Below, in pieces: positions 9,121 to 17,319 of a stretch of DNA of 64,000 bases (position 1 is its first letter; every line of letters begins with the position of its first letter). Source of the stretch: Clostridiales bacterium (GTDB taxonomy: Bacteria; Bacillota; Clostridia; Christensenellales; Aristaeellaceae); assembly GCA_012837965.1 (NCBI GenBank), contig DUQF01000026.1, positions 1 through 64,000 on the forward strand, given 5' to 3'. Made by a program: the position numbers and the translations under genes. The notes beneath the pieces are model-generated. The model saw only the letters and a program-made list of their open reading frames with translations, had not been told where the DNA came from and did no database searches.

Positions 9121-10404
9121 TTAATTTGCAGTTTGTTCGTTCGCGTACTGTGTCATGATGTTCAAAATGGTTTGGTCGGTGGCTACCATGCCTTCGTAGG
9201 CGATGCGGCCGAAATTGCGCACGGTTTCGTCCACATTTGCCCCTACGACTCCATCGCCCGCCTTAAATCCGAGGCCTTTTTTAGCCATATCAAGGGACAG
9301 AAAAGCGTCGGCCAAAGCGGAGGCGATTTTCTTGGCGCAGGAGCCCTTGGCGCCGTCGCACACCAGACCGCCCACCGAGCCCAAGGTGTTGGATAGCGCC
9401 ATCTGGATGGTGGCATAGTCGCAATTTTGCAGGTAGGCCACCCCGCATACACAGGCGGCGGCGGCGCTAACCGCCCCGCAGTAGGCTGAAAGCTTGCCGA
9501 TAAACTGCTTTTGATACAGCCCCACCAAGTTGGAAAAGGTGAGAGCCCGCAGCAGCAAATCGTGGCTTTTGCCTAATTTTTGGGCAATGTAGATGATGGG
9601 TACCGACACCGTAATTCCTTGGTTGCCAGAGCCCGCGTTGATGGTTACGGCGGCGTCCGAGCCTGCCATGCGGGCGTCTGACCCAGCTGCGGCGTGGGCG
9701 ATGGCTTCCTTAATTAAGTCGCCTTCGGAAATTTCCAAAATGGTTCTGCCTACTTCCTGCCCAAAAGGTTGTGACAGGCCCAACTTCGCAATGCCGAGGT
9801 TGGTCTGGATTTCCTGCTCCATGAGCTTTTTAAGCCGGGGCCTTTCTTCAAAACACAGGTTGTTTACCCATTGATAAATACCTTTGAGCGTTACTTCGTT
9901 CCAGTTTTCGGCGTTATTTTGTTCTTTTAGCTCTTCATCCAAAGATTTAAGGATTTGGCCGTCCAGCGATTTAAAGCTGATACGGTTGTGACGGCCGGAA
10001 ACGACGGCGCTTGAACGATGGTTTTGACCTTGCAAGTCCACCCTGATGTAGACATTGTCCACATTTTCCTGGTGATGCAGGCGTACCTTGCCTTCTTCAA
10101 CCATTTGCACAGCTTTATTGAGGATGTTGGGGGTTACTTCCTCCAGTACTTGCAGGGATCTATCAGGCCGCTTGCTCAGGGCGCCCAGCGCGGCGCTGAT
10201 AGGGATGCCTTGCCTGCCGCCCGAATGGGGTACATGCACGGAGTACGCGTTCTTGATAATTGAGCCTGAGGCATGAACGTCAATGGTTTGCGGCTCCTCA
10301 GGCAGCAATTGCCCAGCGCCTGCCGCCGCTAAGGCGATGGCGATGGGCTCGGTACAGCCCAAGGCAAGAACCAATTCATCCAGCAAAAGTTGTTCGTAAT
10401 CCAA
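9121..10404 (-). CDS. UPF0597 / L-cysteine desulfidase-like protein (SDH alpha fold)
   Basis: I choose a TTG start at 10404 (reading MDYEQLLLDELV), because AAGGAGG lies 9 bases upstream and the longer ORF reads through non-coding leader. The 427 residues match the length of UPF0597 proteins (E. coli YhaM/CyuA). Visible family features are the N-terminal GCTEPIAIALAAA motif, with a Cys expected to bind a 4Fe-4S cluster, GSDARMAGSDAAVTINAGSGNQG in the middle, and C-terminal Cys residues in CVCGVAY and VCDGAKGSCAKK. CyuA-type enzymes split L-cysteine into pyruvate, ammonia and sulfide; serine or another substrate is possible. It is first in a run with the TauE exporter. Confidence 0.88.
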   Translation of the reverse strand: MDYEQLLLDELVLALGCTEPIAIALAAAGAGQLLPEEPQTIDVHASGSIIKNAYSVHVPHSGGRQGIPISAALGALSKRPDRSLQVLEEVTPNILNKAVQMVEEGKVRLHHQENVDNVYIRVDLQGQNHRSSAVVSGRHNRISFKSLDGQILKSLDEELKEQNNAENWNEVTLKGIYQWVNNLCFEERPRLKKLMEQEIQTNLGIAKLGLSQPFGQEVGRTILEISEGDLIKEAIAHAAAGSDARMAGSDAAVTINAGSGNQGITVSVPIIYIAQKLGKSHDLLLRALTFSNLVGLYQKQFIGKLSAYCGAVSAAAACVCGVAYLQNCDYATIQMALSNTLGSVGGLVCDGAKGSCAKKIASALADAFLSLDMAKKGLGFKAGDGVVGANVDETVRNFGRIAYEGMVATDQTILNIMTQYANEQTAN

Positions 10405-10543
10405 GTGAAGCGACCTCCTTGAAGCAATGATATTTATTATAATACTTACCCCTATGGTAGACTGAACAGGCAAAATTGAAAATGTACAATAAGGCCACCT
10501 AAAATAACATGCCAATCCAAATGGAGTAATCACGGACAAAATG

Positions 10544-10573
10544 TTGACGCCTCAAACAAAGAAGTGATACTAT
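10544..10573 (+). promoter_or_regulatory. Promoter of the glycerate kinase gene
   Basis: TTGACG (10544-10549), 18-bp spacer, TACTAT (10568-10573) with an extended -10 TG at 10565-10566. It precedes the gene at 10646. Confidence 0.55.
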
Positions 10574-10645
10574 CAGAATGGGTATTTGTTTCATCAACGC
10601 CCTGCAAATATTACAGCAAGCCTTTCTGCTTGAAAGGAGGAAACC

Positions 10646-11881
10646 ATGAAACTGCGTGAACAGGCGCAAACCATTATTGACCGTGCCTTAGAGGCCGCCC
10701 AACCCAAGACGGCCGTACAAAAGGCGTTGAGCGATTGGAACCTTGCTCCCTTTAAAAATCTCTACATTGTAGCTGTTGGCAAGGCGGCCTGGTCCATGGG
10801 CGAGGCGGCGCTTGGCGCCATCGACCGCCCAATCAAAGGCGGCGTGGTTATCACCAAGCACGACCATTCCATGGGCGATCTAAGCCCCCTTCAGGTGTAC
10901 GAGGCAGGGCACCCCGTACCCGACCAAGACACCCTCACTGCCACCCAAGCTGCACTGAAGCTGGTTGAGGGTCTGACCGAAAAGGATGCCGTCCTCTTCC
11001 TTGTATCGGGTGGAGGAAGCGCCTTGTTTGAAGACAGCGTCGTAGCGCTTGATGAGCTGCAATCCATCACCAAACAGATGTTGGCCAAGGGCATGAACAT
11101 TGTGGAGATGAACACCATCCGCAAGCGTTTGTCAAGGGTCAAGGGCGGACGCTTTGCTGAAAAATGCGCCCCTGCCAAGGTGTTTTCCATTGTCCTGAGC
11201 GACATTATCGGCGACCCGCTGGATATGATTGCGTCTGGTCCCGCCTATCCCGACCAATCCACCAGCGAAGATGCGCTTAGCTACGTACAAAAGTACGGGC
11301 TGGAACTATCCCACGAGGCGCAGGAAGCCCTCAAGGTGGAAACGCCCAAGACTCTTTCCAATGTGGAAACCAAGATTACCGGCAGCGTCAGGGAGCTTTG
11401 TCAAAGCGCCATTGCCGCCGCCCAAGAGCTTGGCTACGAAACCATCTTCTTAACCGACCGCTTAGATTGTGTGGCCAGGGAGGCGGGCGCTTTCTTGGGC
11501 GCTATTGCCCAAAGCCGCCAAGACACAGAAAAACCCCTTGCTTTTATTGCCGGTGGTGAAACCATCGTGCACCTGAAAGGCAAGGGCATGGGCGGGCGCA
11601 ACCAGGAACTGGCTCTAAGCGGCGCTAAATATTTAAGCGAATGTAAGAATACCTGCCTGTTCTCCTTGGGCTCTGACGGCACCGACGGCCCCACCGCCGC
11701 CGCCGGCGGCTATGTGGATGAAAACACCCTATCCAAGCTTGAAAAGGCCGGCATTTCTTATGAAGCCGTTTTGGATAACAACGACGCTTATAACGGTCTA
11801 AAGGCAGTGGACGGCCTGATTATGACAGGCCCCACCGGCACCAATGTAAATGACGTGACCGTACTTTTAATTAACAGATAA
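10646..11881 (+). CDS. Glycerate 2-kinase (DUF4147/MOFRL family)
   Basis: ATP-dependent kinase making 2-phosphoglycerate from D-glycerate. The 411 residues show the DUF4147 N-terminal domain (AVGKAAWSMGEAA near residue 50, the FLVSGGGSALFE segment near residue 115, and KRLSRVKGGRFAE, LSDIIGDPLDMIASGP further on) and the C-terminal MOFRL domain (GGETIVHLKGKGMGGRNQELAL, then SLGSDGTDGPTAAAGG). A GAAAGGAGG site lies close to the ATG. It has its own promoter and a terminator at 11893, so it appears monocistronic. Confidence 0.95.
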   Translation: MKLREQAQTIIDRALEAAQPKTAVQKALSDWNLAPFKNLYIVAVGKAAWSMGEAALGAIDRPIKGGVVITKHDHSMGDLSPLQVYEAGHPVPDQDTLTATQAALKLVEGLTEKDAVLFLVSGGGSALFEDSVVALDELQSITKQMLAKGMNIVEMNTIRKRLSRVKGGRFAEKCAPAKVFSIVLSDIIGDPLDMIASGPAYPDQSTSEDALSYVQKYGLELSHEAQEALKVETPKTLSNVETKITGSVRELCQSAIAAAQELGYETIFLTDRLDCVAREAGAFLGAIAQSRQDTEKPLAFIAGGETIVHLKGKGMGGRNQELALSGAKYLSECKNTCLFSLGSDGTDGPTAAAGGYVDENTLSKLEKAGISYEAVLDNNDAYNGLKAVDGLIMTGPTGTNVNDVTVLLINR

Positions 11882-11892
11882 AAGCAAACATA

Positions 11893-11920
11893 ACGGGCGG
11901 TCATCCGCCCGTATTTTGTT
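11893..11920 (+). terminator. Terminator of the glycerate kinase gene
   Basis: ACGGGCGG (11893-11900), TCAT loop, CCGCCCGT (11905-11912), then ATTTTGTT. A compact GC-rich stem with a T-rich tail. Confidence 0.85.
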
Positions 11921-11945
11921 GCAATCAACATAGAAGGGAAAACCC

Positions 11946-12932
11946 ATGAAAACCTGTCTTGTGTGCGATTTTGGCGGCTCGTATGTGAAATACGCCCTGG
12001 TTGATGAACAGGGAAATATGAGCGAAAACGGTAGACTGCCCGCTCCCGTTCAGTCGGTGCAGGCCTTTGCAGATTGCGTTCATTCCTTGTACGCACGCTT
12101 CCAAACGCAAATAGGCGGCATTGCCCTATCCATGCCCGGCTATATCGACCCCCAAGCTGGCATCTTGGCCGGGGCGGGGGCTTACCTGCACCTTTACGGG
12201 CAAAACTTGATCCATTTGACGCGGGAAAAATGTCCCGTTCCCGTCACCGTGGAAAACGACGGCAAGTGCGCTGCCCTTGCTGAAAGCTGGCAGGGAGCGT
12301 TAAAAGACGTGAAAGATGGGGCGGTCATTGTGCTTGGTACGGGGCTTGGCGGCGGCATCATTAAGGATAGGAAAATTCATGGAGGCAGGGGTTTTGTAGC
12401 GGGCGAAATCAGCTATCTGAGTACCGACCTTGACGATTTATCTGAACTGTCCAACGCTTTCATGTCCTGCGGCATGATGGGCATTACCTACCGCATGTGC
12501 AAGAAAAAGAACATCGATCTGGCGGCGCAAAATTCCGGCGAATTTTTACAAAAATTGGATAGGCGGCTTGGCATTCCTTACCGTTTTCCGGATGCGCCCT
12601 TAAAGAAAGAGAAAATGGACGGGATTCAATTTTTTTCTTTACTTTCGCAGGGCGACAGCGACGCAGAGGATGTGTATAGGCAATTTATCAAGGCTTTAGC
12701 GTGGGTGGTTCATTCCATCCAAGTAATCTATGCGCCGGAAAAAATTGCCGTTGGCGGGGGACTCAGCCGACAGGAGTGTGTGCTGCGTGACTTGAAACAA
12801 AGGCTCAATGCCCTCTACCACGGTATGCGCCTTGGGGATGAGTTAAAGGCCGACATTGTTCCGTCCGTATATTTCGACGAATGTAACCTACTTGGGGCCA
12901 TGCGCCACCACTTACAACAAACGGGAGGTTAA
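11946..12932 (+). CDS. ROK-family sugar kinase
   Basis: The 328-residue protein has the ROK N-terminal phosphate loop (CDFGGSYVKYALVD, residues 7-20), the sugar-binding/catalytic VENDGKCAALAE segment near residue 103, and the LGTGLGGGIIKD loop. The zinc-binding CxCGxxGC motif typical of many ROK proteins is absent, as in beta-glucoside kinases such as BglK. It is followed after 3 bases by a GH1 6-phospho-beta-glucosidase, so phosphorylation of an imported beta-glucoside is the likely role. Glucose or another hexose as substrate cannot be excluded. Confidence 0.9.
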   Translation: MKTCLVCDFGGSYVKYALVDEQGNMSENGRLPAPVQSVQAFADCVHSLYARFQTQIGGIALSMPGYIDPQAGILAGAGAYLHLYGQNLIHLTREKCPVPVTVENDGKCAALAESWQGALKDVKDGAVIVLGTGLGGGIIKDRKIHGGRGFVAGEISYLSTDLDDLSELSNAFMSCGMMGITYRMCKKKNIDLAAQNSGEFLQKLDRRLGIPYRFPDAPLKKEKMDGIQFFSLLSQGDSDAEDVYRQFIKALAWVVHSIQVIYAPEKIAVGGGLSRQECVLRDLKQRLNALYHGMRLGDELKADIVPSVYFDECNLLGAMRHHLQQTGG

Positions 12933-12935
12933 ACG

Positions 12936-14354
12936 ATGATAAAACCGGACTTTTTATGGGGCGGCGCCTTAGCTGCCCATCAGTTTGAAGGGGGGTTGTT
13001 CGGCACCGACAAGGGGCTGAGCGTGGCTGACGTGCTGACAGCCGGCAGCGTGGATACGCCCCGGGAAATTACCAAGGGCATTGTCCCCGGCAAGCACTAT
13101 CCCAACCACGTCGGCATTGATTTTTATAATCGGTACGAAGAAGATATCGCCCTTATAGCTGAGTTGGGCCTCAAGTGCTTTCGCACCTCCATTAACTGGA
13201 GCCGCATCTATCCCAAAGGCGACGAAAAAACGCCCAGCGAGCAGGGGCTATTGTTTTACGACAAGGTGTTTGACTGCCTGTTAAAACACGGCATCCAGCC
13301 CGTGATAACCCTTTCCCACTTTGAGATGCCCTATCACTTGGCGACGGAATACGGCGGCTTTTCCAACAGAAAGACCATCGACTTTTTTCTGCGCTTTGCC
13401 AAAACTTGCTTTAAGCGCTATAAAGACAAAGTCAAATATTGGCTCACCTTTAACGAAATCAACAACCAGATGAATTTTGGCAGCGACCTGTTTGGCTGGA
13501 CCAACGCAGGCTGCCTGTTTTCAACGTTCGATAATCCCGAAGAAACCATGTACCAAAGCGCCCACTATCAATTGGTGGCAAGCGCCCTGGCGGTGAAAGC
13601 GGGCAAGAAGATTAACCCGGACTTTCAAATTGGCAACATGATTGCACTCACCCCCTATTACCCCATCAATTGCCACCCCGACAATATCCTTTACGCCAAC
13701 GAGCGTATGCATGAAAAGCTGATGTTCTGCGACGTGCAGGTGAGGGGACACTATCCAAATTACGCCCTCAAATACTTTGAAAAGCAAAATTTTAAGCTGG
13801 ACATTACCAAAAAAGACCTGAAAACCCTGAAAAAAGGCACGGTGGACTATATCGGCTTCTCTTACTATATGAGCAACGTCGTGGACGTTTCCGTTCCAAG
13901 GGACAAGGGCGCGCTGACAAGCGGTGTCGAAAACCCCTTTACCACCGAAACCGACTGGGGCTGGACAATCGACCCGGTGGGGCTTCGGTACACCTTAAAC
14001 CTCCTCTACGAACGCTATGAAAAGCCCCTGTTTATTGTGGAAAACGGCTTTGGCGCCGTCGATGTCTTGGAAGAGGACGGAACCTGCCACGACCCCTACC
14101 GCATCAAGTATCTAAAAGAACACATCACAGAGATGAAAAAGGCCATCGAAATAGACGGGGTGGATGTCATGGGTTATACCCCCTGGGGCATCATCGACTG
14201 CGTGTCCTTTACTACCGGAGAAATGAAAAAACGCTACGGCATGATCTATGTGGATCGCAATAACGACGGCTCCGGCAGTCTCAAACGATACCGCAAGGAT
14301 TCCTTTGATTGGTATAAAAACCTGATAGTACAAAACGGAAAAGGTTTATTGTAG
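12936..14354 (+). CDS. Glycoside hydrolase family 1, probable 6-phospho-beta-glucosidase
   Basis: Cleaves phosphorylated beta-glucosides into glucose 6-phosphate and an aglycone or sugar. The 472 residues show GH1 features: FLWGGALAAHQFEGG at the N-terminus, the acid/base Glu in WLTFNEIN (about residue 170), and the nucleophile Glu in LFIVENGFG (about residue 370). The C-terminal SFTTGEMKKRYGMIYVD region, with a Ser followed by Lys-Arg-Tyr, matches the phosphate-binding signature of the 6-phospho subgroup. The ribosome site GGGAGG lies in the end of the ROK gene. It is upstream of mglBAC. Confidence 0.93.
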   Translation: MIKPDFLWGGALAAHQFEGGLFGTDKGLSVADVLTAGSVDTPREITKGIVPGKHYPNHVGIDFYNRYEEDIALIAELGLKCFRTSINWSRIYPKGDEKTPSEQGLLFYDKVFDCLLKHGIQPVITLSHFEMPYHLATEYGGFSNRKTIDFFLRFAKTCFKRYKDKVKYWLTFNEINNQMNFGSDLFGWTNAGCLFSTFDNPEETMYQSAHYQLVASALAVKAGKKINPDFQIGNMIALTPYYPINCHPDNILYANERMHEKLMFCDVQVRGHYPNYALKYFEKQNFKLDITKKDLKTLKKGTVDYIGFSYYMSNVVDVSVPRDKGALTSGVENPFTTETDWGWTIDPVGLRYTLNLLYERYEKPLFIVENGFGAVDVLEEDGTCHDPYRIKYLKEHITEMKKAIEIDGVDVMGYTPWGIIDCVSFTTGEMKKRYGMIYVDRNNDGSGSLKRYRKDSFDWYKNLIVQNGKGLL

Positions 14355-14356
14355 AA

Positions 14357-14382
14357 TGTATACAGGATGTTTTTTGTATACA
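14357..14382 (+). promoter_or_regulatory. Two TGTATACA boxes, candidate operator of mglBAC
   Basis: The palindrome TGTATACA occurs at 14357-14364 and again at 14375-14382, 18 bp apart start to start, the second ending just before the -35 of the mglB promoter. Spacing of nearly two helical turns and this position suit a repressor or activator site. No regulator gene is adjacent. Alternatively the two copies pair as a hairpin after the GH1 gene. Confidence 0.4.
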
Positions 14383-14383
14383 C

Positions 14384-14412
14384 TGGACAGAAAGCGTCCC
14401 GTCTGTTACAAT
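14384..14412 (+). promoter_or_regulatory. Promoter of mglBAC
   Basis: TGGACA (14384-14389), 17-bp spacer, TACAAT (14407-14412), with an extended -10 TG at 14404-14405. Confidence 0.7.
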
Positions 14413-14466
14413 GACTGTGAACAAACATCGGGATAACCGGTGAATAAAATTGGAGGAATTTTTCAT

Positions 14467-15546
14467 ATGAAAAAAGTTCTAGCGTTACTTCTTGTCGCCA
14501 TCATGGCTCTTAGCGTGGTTGGCGGCGCCCTTGCGGAAGGCTCCGCAGTTGTTTCCTGGTACACCTTTGGTGACGTTTACCTTACCAGTGTACGTAATGC
14601 CCTTGGCGAAGCGTTTGCGGCTCGTGGCGTCAAAGTGACCGACAAGGACGCCAACGGCGTTCAGCAAACCCAGCTGGACGACATCAGCACCGCTATCGTC
14701 AGCGGAACCGACGCCTTGGTTATCAACCTAGTTGACTCGGGCGCCATCGGCACTGCCACCACCCTGCTTGAGAAGGGCAAGGAGCAGGACAAGCCCGTTG
14801 TATTCTTTAACCGCGCTGTTTCCACCGACAACGCTGATGCCGAAGCCATGTTCGCCAGCTACGAAAAGAGCGCCTTTGTCGGCACCGACTTTGAAGAAGC
14901 CGGCAAAATGCAAGGCGACCTCATCGGCGCGTATGTGCTTGAAAACTTCGACGCCCTGGACCTTAACGGCGACGGCGTCATTTCCTATGTCATGTTCAAG
15001 GGCGACGAAGCCAACCAGGAAGCTATTGCCCGTACCAAGTATGGTGTGGAGAATGCTGACGCTATCCTGACTGCTGCTGGCAAGCCCGCCCTTAAATTCT
15101 ATGACGAAGCCAATGCGTCCAAGTACCTGGTCGACCTGAACGGTACCTGGTCCAACGCCGCTTCCTTTGACTATATGCAGACCATTCTGTCCCAGTACAA
15201 CGAGCCAAACGGCAACATGGTTGAGTTGATCATCGCCAACAACGACGATATGGCCATGGGCGCCATCAACGCCCTCATGCAGGCCGGCTACAACACCGGT
15301 GAAGAAGGCGTCAAAGTCATCCCCGTATTCGGCGTAGACGCGGTTGACGATGCCAAAGAACTCATTAACCAGGGCAAGATGACCGGTACCGTCAAGCAGG
15401 ATGCCGTGGGTATGGCCGAAGCCGTTGCTGTTATCACCGACAACCTCATTCAAGGCAAAGACAAGTTTGAAGGCCTTGCAGAAAACGTTCGTGTTATTGA
15501 CGGCTGGTTCGTCCAGATTCCCTATGCTGTGTATACCGGCGAATAA
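14467..15546 (+). CDS. mglB: Galactose/methyl-galactoside-type ABC substrate-binding protein
   Basis: Extracytoplasmic sugar receptor for the transporter encoded next. I start at the ATG at 14467 with GGAGG upstream, giving 359 residues. It has a Sec signal (MKKVLALLLVAIMALS, cleavage likely after ALA near residue 23) but no lipobox cysteine. The periplasmic-binding fold is of the MglB/RbsB type: an acidic DLNGDGVISYVMFKGD calcium-binding-like loop, a NNDDMAMGAINAL segment and a C-terminal GTVKQD motif are characteristic of MglB. The true ligand may be a beta-glucoside given the upstream kinase and GH1 enzyme. Confidence 0.93.
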   Translation: MKKVLALLLVAIMALSVVGGALAEGSAVVSWYTFGDVYLTSVRNALGEAFAARGVKVTDKDANGVQQTQLDDISTAIVSGTDALVINLVDSGAIGTATTLLEKGKEQDKPVVFFNRAVSTDNADAEAMFASYEKSAFVGTDFEEAGKMQGDLIGAYVLENFDALDLNGDGVISYVMFKGDEANQEAIARTKYGVENADAILTAAGKPALKFYDEANASKYLVDLNGTWSNAASFDYMQTILSQYNEPNGNMVELIIANNDDMAMGAINALMQAGYNTGEEGVKVIPVFGVDAVDDAKELINQGKMTGTVKQDAVGMAEAVAVITDNLIQGKDKFEGLAENVRVIDGWFVQIPYAVYTGE

Positions 15547-15591
15547 TCCAAGGTTTCTTGCGTACTTTGTGATTTGCACTTAAGCAACAAG

Positions 15592-15624
15592 CAGCACGGA
15601 GGGAGCTCTGCTTCCTCCGTGCTG
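15592..15624 (+). terminator. Hairpin downstream of mglB
   Basis: CAGCACGGAGG (15592-15602) pairs perfectly with CCTCCGTGCTG (15614-15624). It lacks a T-run, so it may protect the mglB 3' end or attenuate rather than fully terminate. Confidence 0.55.
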
Positions 15625-15642
15625 TGTGCCGTATTCATTAAG

Positions 15643-15688
15643 AATTCAATCCTAAGGCGGGCGTTTCGAGCCGCTTTAGGATTGAATT
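15643..15688 (+). repeat. Long mglB-mglA intercistronic stem-loop
   Basis: The 18 bases from 15643 to 15660 (AATTCAATCC...GCGG) pair with 15671-15688 with only one G-T pair, around a 10-base loop. Together with the hairpin at 15592 it could raise mglB mRNA stability over mglAC, giving excess binding protein. Confidence 0.65.
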
Positions 15689-15724
15689 TAACAAAACAAA
15701 CCTAATGAAAGGAGCCTCTGAGGC

Positions 15725-17305
15725 ATGGGACAAGAAAAAGTATCGCTGCGCAAAGAAGGGATAGGTCAGACTTTTTCCGGCGTTCAAGAGTCACGGGATA
15801 AGCAGCGACAAGAAATATTGCTGCATATGGAAGGTATGAACAAATCTTTCCCCGGCGTAAAGGCGCTTGATAACGCAAGGCTTACCGTTCGCGCGGGCAG
15901 CGTGCACGCTCTGATGGGTGAAAACGGGGCAGGTAAATCCACCCTGATGAAATGCCTGTTCGGCATCTACTCCAAAGATTCGGGACGGATTTTCTTGGAA
16001 GGTAAGGAAGTCAACTTCAAGTCTTCCCGTGAAGCGCTCGATAATGGCGTTGCCATGGTGCACCAGGAACTAAACCAGGCTCTCAAGCGCAATGTCATGG
16101 ATAACATCTGGTTAGGTAGGTACCCCAAAATGAAGGGCTTGCCTTTGGTGAGCGAAAAACAGATGTACCAAGATACCGTTGAGGTGTTTGAAAAACTGGG
16201 TCTTGACATCAACCCCCGCACTATCATGAGCAAAATGCCCGTATCTCAGCGGCAAATGGTGGAAATCGCCAAGGCCGTTTCTTTCAACTCCAAAATCATC
16301 GTGTTGGACGAACCTACCAGCTCGCTGACCGAAGTGGAGGTTGAGCACCTGTTTAAGATTATCAATATGCTTAAGAGCAGGGGATGCGGTATCATCTACA
16401 TCAGCCACAAGATGGATGAAATTTTGCGTATATCCGATGAAGTTACCATCATGCGGGACGGGCAGTATATCGCCACCAAGGATGCCGAGAATTTAACCAA
16501 GGAAGAAATCATCCGCCTGATGGTCGGCCGTGAAATGACCAACCAGTTTCCCCAAAAGATTGATACCGTCCAAGATGAAGAGATTTTACGGGTGGAGGGA
16601 TTGAGCGCCCAGTATTCGCTGCTAAACGATGTGTCTTTTTCCCTTAAAAAAGGCGAAATCTTGGGCATCGCCGGCCTTGACGGCTCAGGGCGCACCGAGC
16701 TACTGGAAAATATTTTCGGCGCGGCTACCAGGCGAGGCGGCAAAATATATAAAGAAGGTCAGCTCATAGATAACGCCTGCCCCAAGAGCGCTATCGGGAA
16801 CGGCTTTGCCTTGTTGACCGAAGAACGGCGGGCGACAGGTATTTTCAGTATTTTAGATGTGAAAGAAAACACCGTGGTAGCCAGCCTTAAAAAGTATATG
16901 ACTTTTATCTTTTTGAACGACAAAGCTATGGAAGACAAGACCGATGAAATGATTAACGCCATGTCCATCAAAACCCCGGGGCAGAAAACCAAGATCAGGG
17001 CGCTGTCTGGCGGCAACCAGCAAAAGGTTATTTTTGGGCGTTGGTTGCTCACCGAGCCGGATGTTCTCCTGCTTGACGAGCCGACCAGGGGTATTGACGT
17101 TGGCGCCAAGTACGAAATTTACCAACTGATACAAAACCTTGCCAAGGAAGGGAAATCCGTCGTGATGGTGTCTTCGGAAATGTCCGAGTTGCTGGGCGTT
17201 TGTAACCGTATTTTGGTTATGTCCGGCGGCAGGCTTGCAGGCGAGGTAGACGCGGATAACACCAGCCAGGAAGAGATTATGACCCTGGCGGCCAAATACG
17301 TATAA
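15725..17305 (+). CDS. mglA: Sugar ABC transporter ATP-binding protein
   Basis: Fused double-ATPase of the carbohydrate CUT2 type (526 residues). The first domain (about 35-260) has Walker A GENGAGKST, a degenerate signature near VSQRQMVEIAKA and Walker B IIVLDEPTSSL; the second (about 280-520) has a GLDGSGRTEL loop, LSGGNQQKVIFGRWL signature and VLLLDEPTRGIDVGAKYEIY. The degenerate Walker A of domain 2 is usual in MglA/RbsA. It follows mglB after the stem-loop at 15643 and precedes mglC by 14 bp. It powers the same importer. Confidence 0.96.
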   Translation: MGQEKVSLRKEGIGQTFSGVQESRDKQRQEILLHMEGMNKSFPGVKALDNARLTVRAGSVHALMGENGAGKSTLMKCLFGIYSKDSGRIFLEGKEVNFKSSREALDNGVAMVHQELNQALKRNVMDNIWLGRYPKMKGLPLVSEKQMYQDTVEVFEKLGLDINPRTIMSKMPVSQRQMVEIAKAVSFNSKIIVLDEPTSSLTEVEVEHLFKIINMLKSRGCGIIYISHKMDEILRISDEVTIMRDGQYIATKDAENLTKEEIIRLMVGREMTNQFPQKIDTVQDEEILRVEGLSAQYSLLNDVSFSLKKGEILGIAGLDGSGRTELLENIFGAATRRGGKIYKEGQLIDNACPKSAIGNGFALLTEERRATGIFSILDVKENTVVASLKKYMTFIFLNDKAMEDKTDEMINAMSIKTPGQKTKIRALSGGNQQKVIFGRWLLTEPDVLLLDEPTRGIDVGAKYEIYQLIQNLAKEGKSVVMVSSEMSELLGVCNRILVMSGGRLAGEVDADNTSQEEIMTLAAKYV

Positions 17306-17319
17306 AGGGGGACAGAATC

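Noticed and set aside
14728..15579. 283-residue minus-strand frame over mglB
   Set aside because: Shadow of mglB caused by codon bias.
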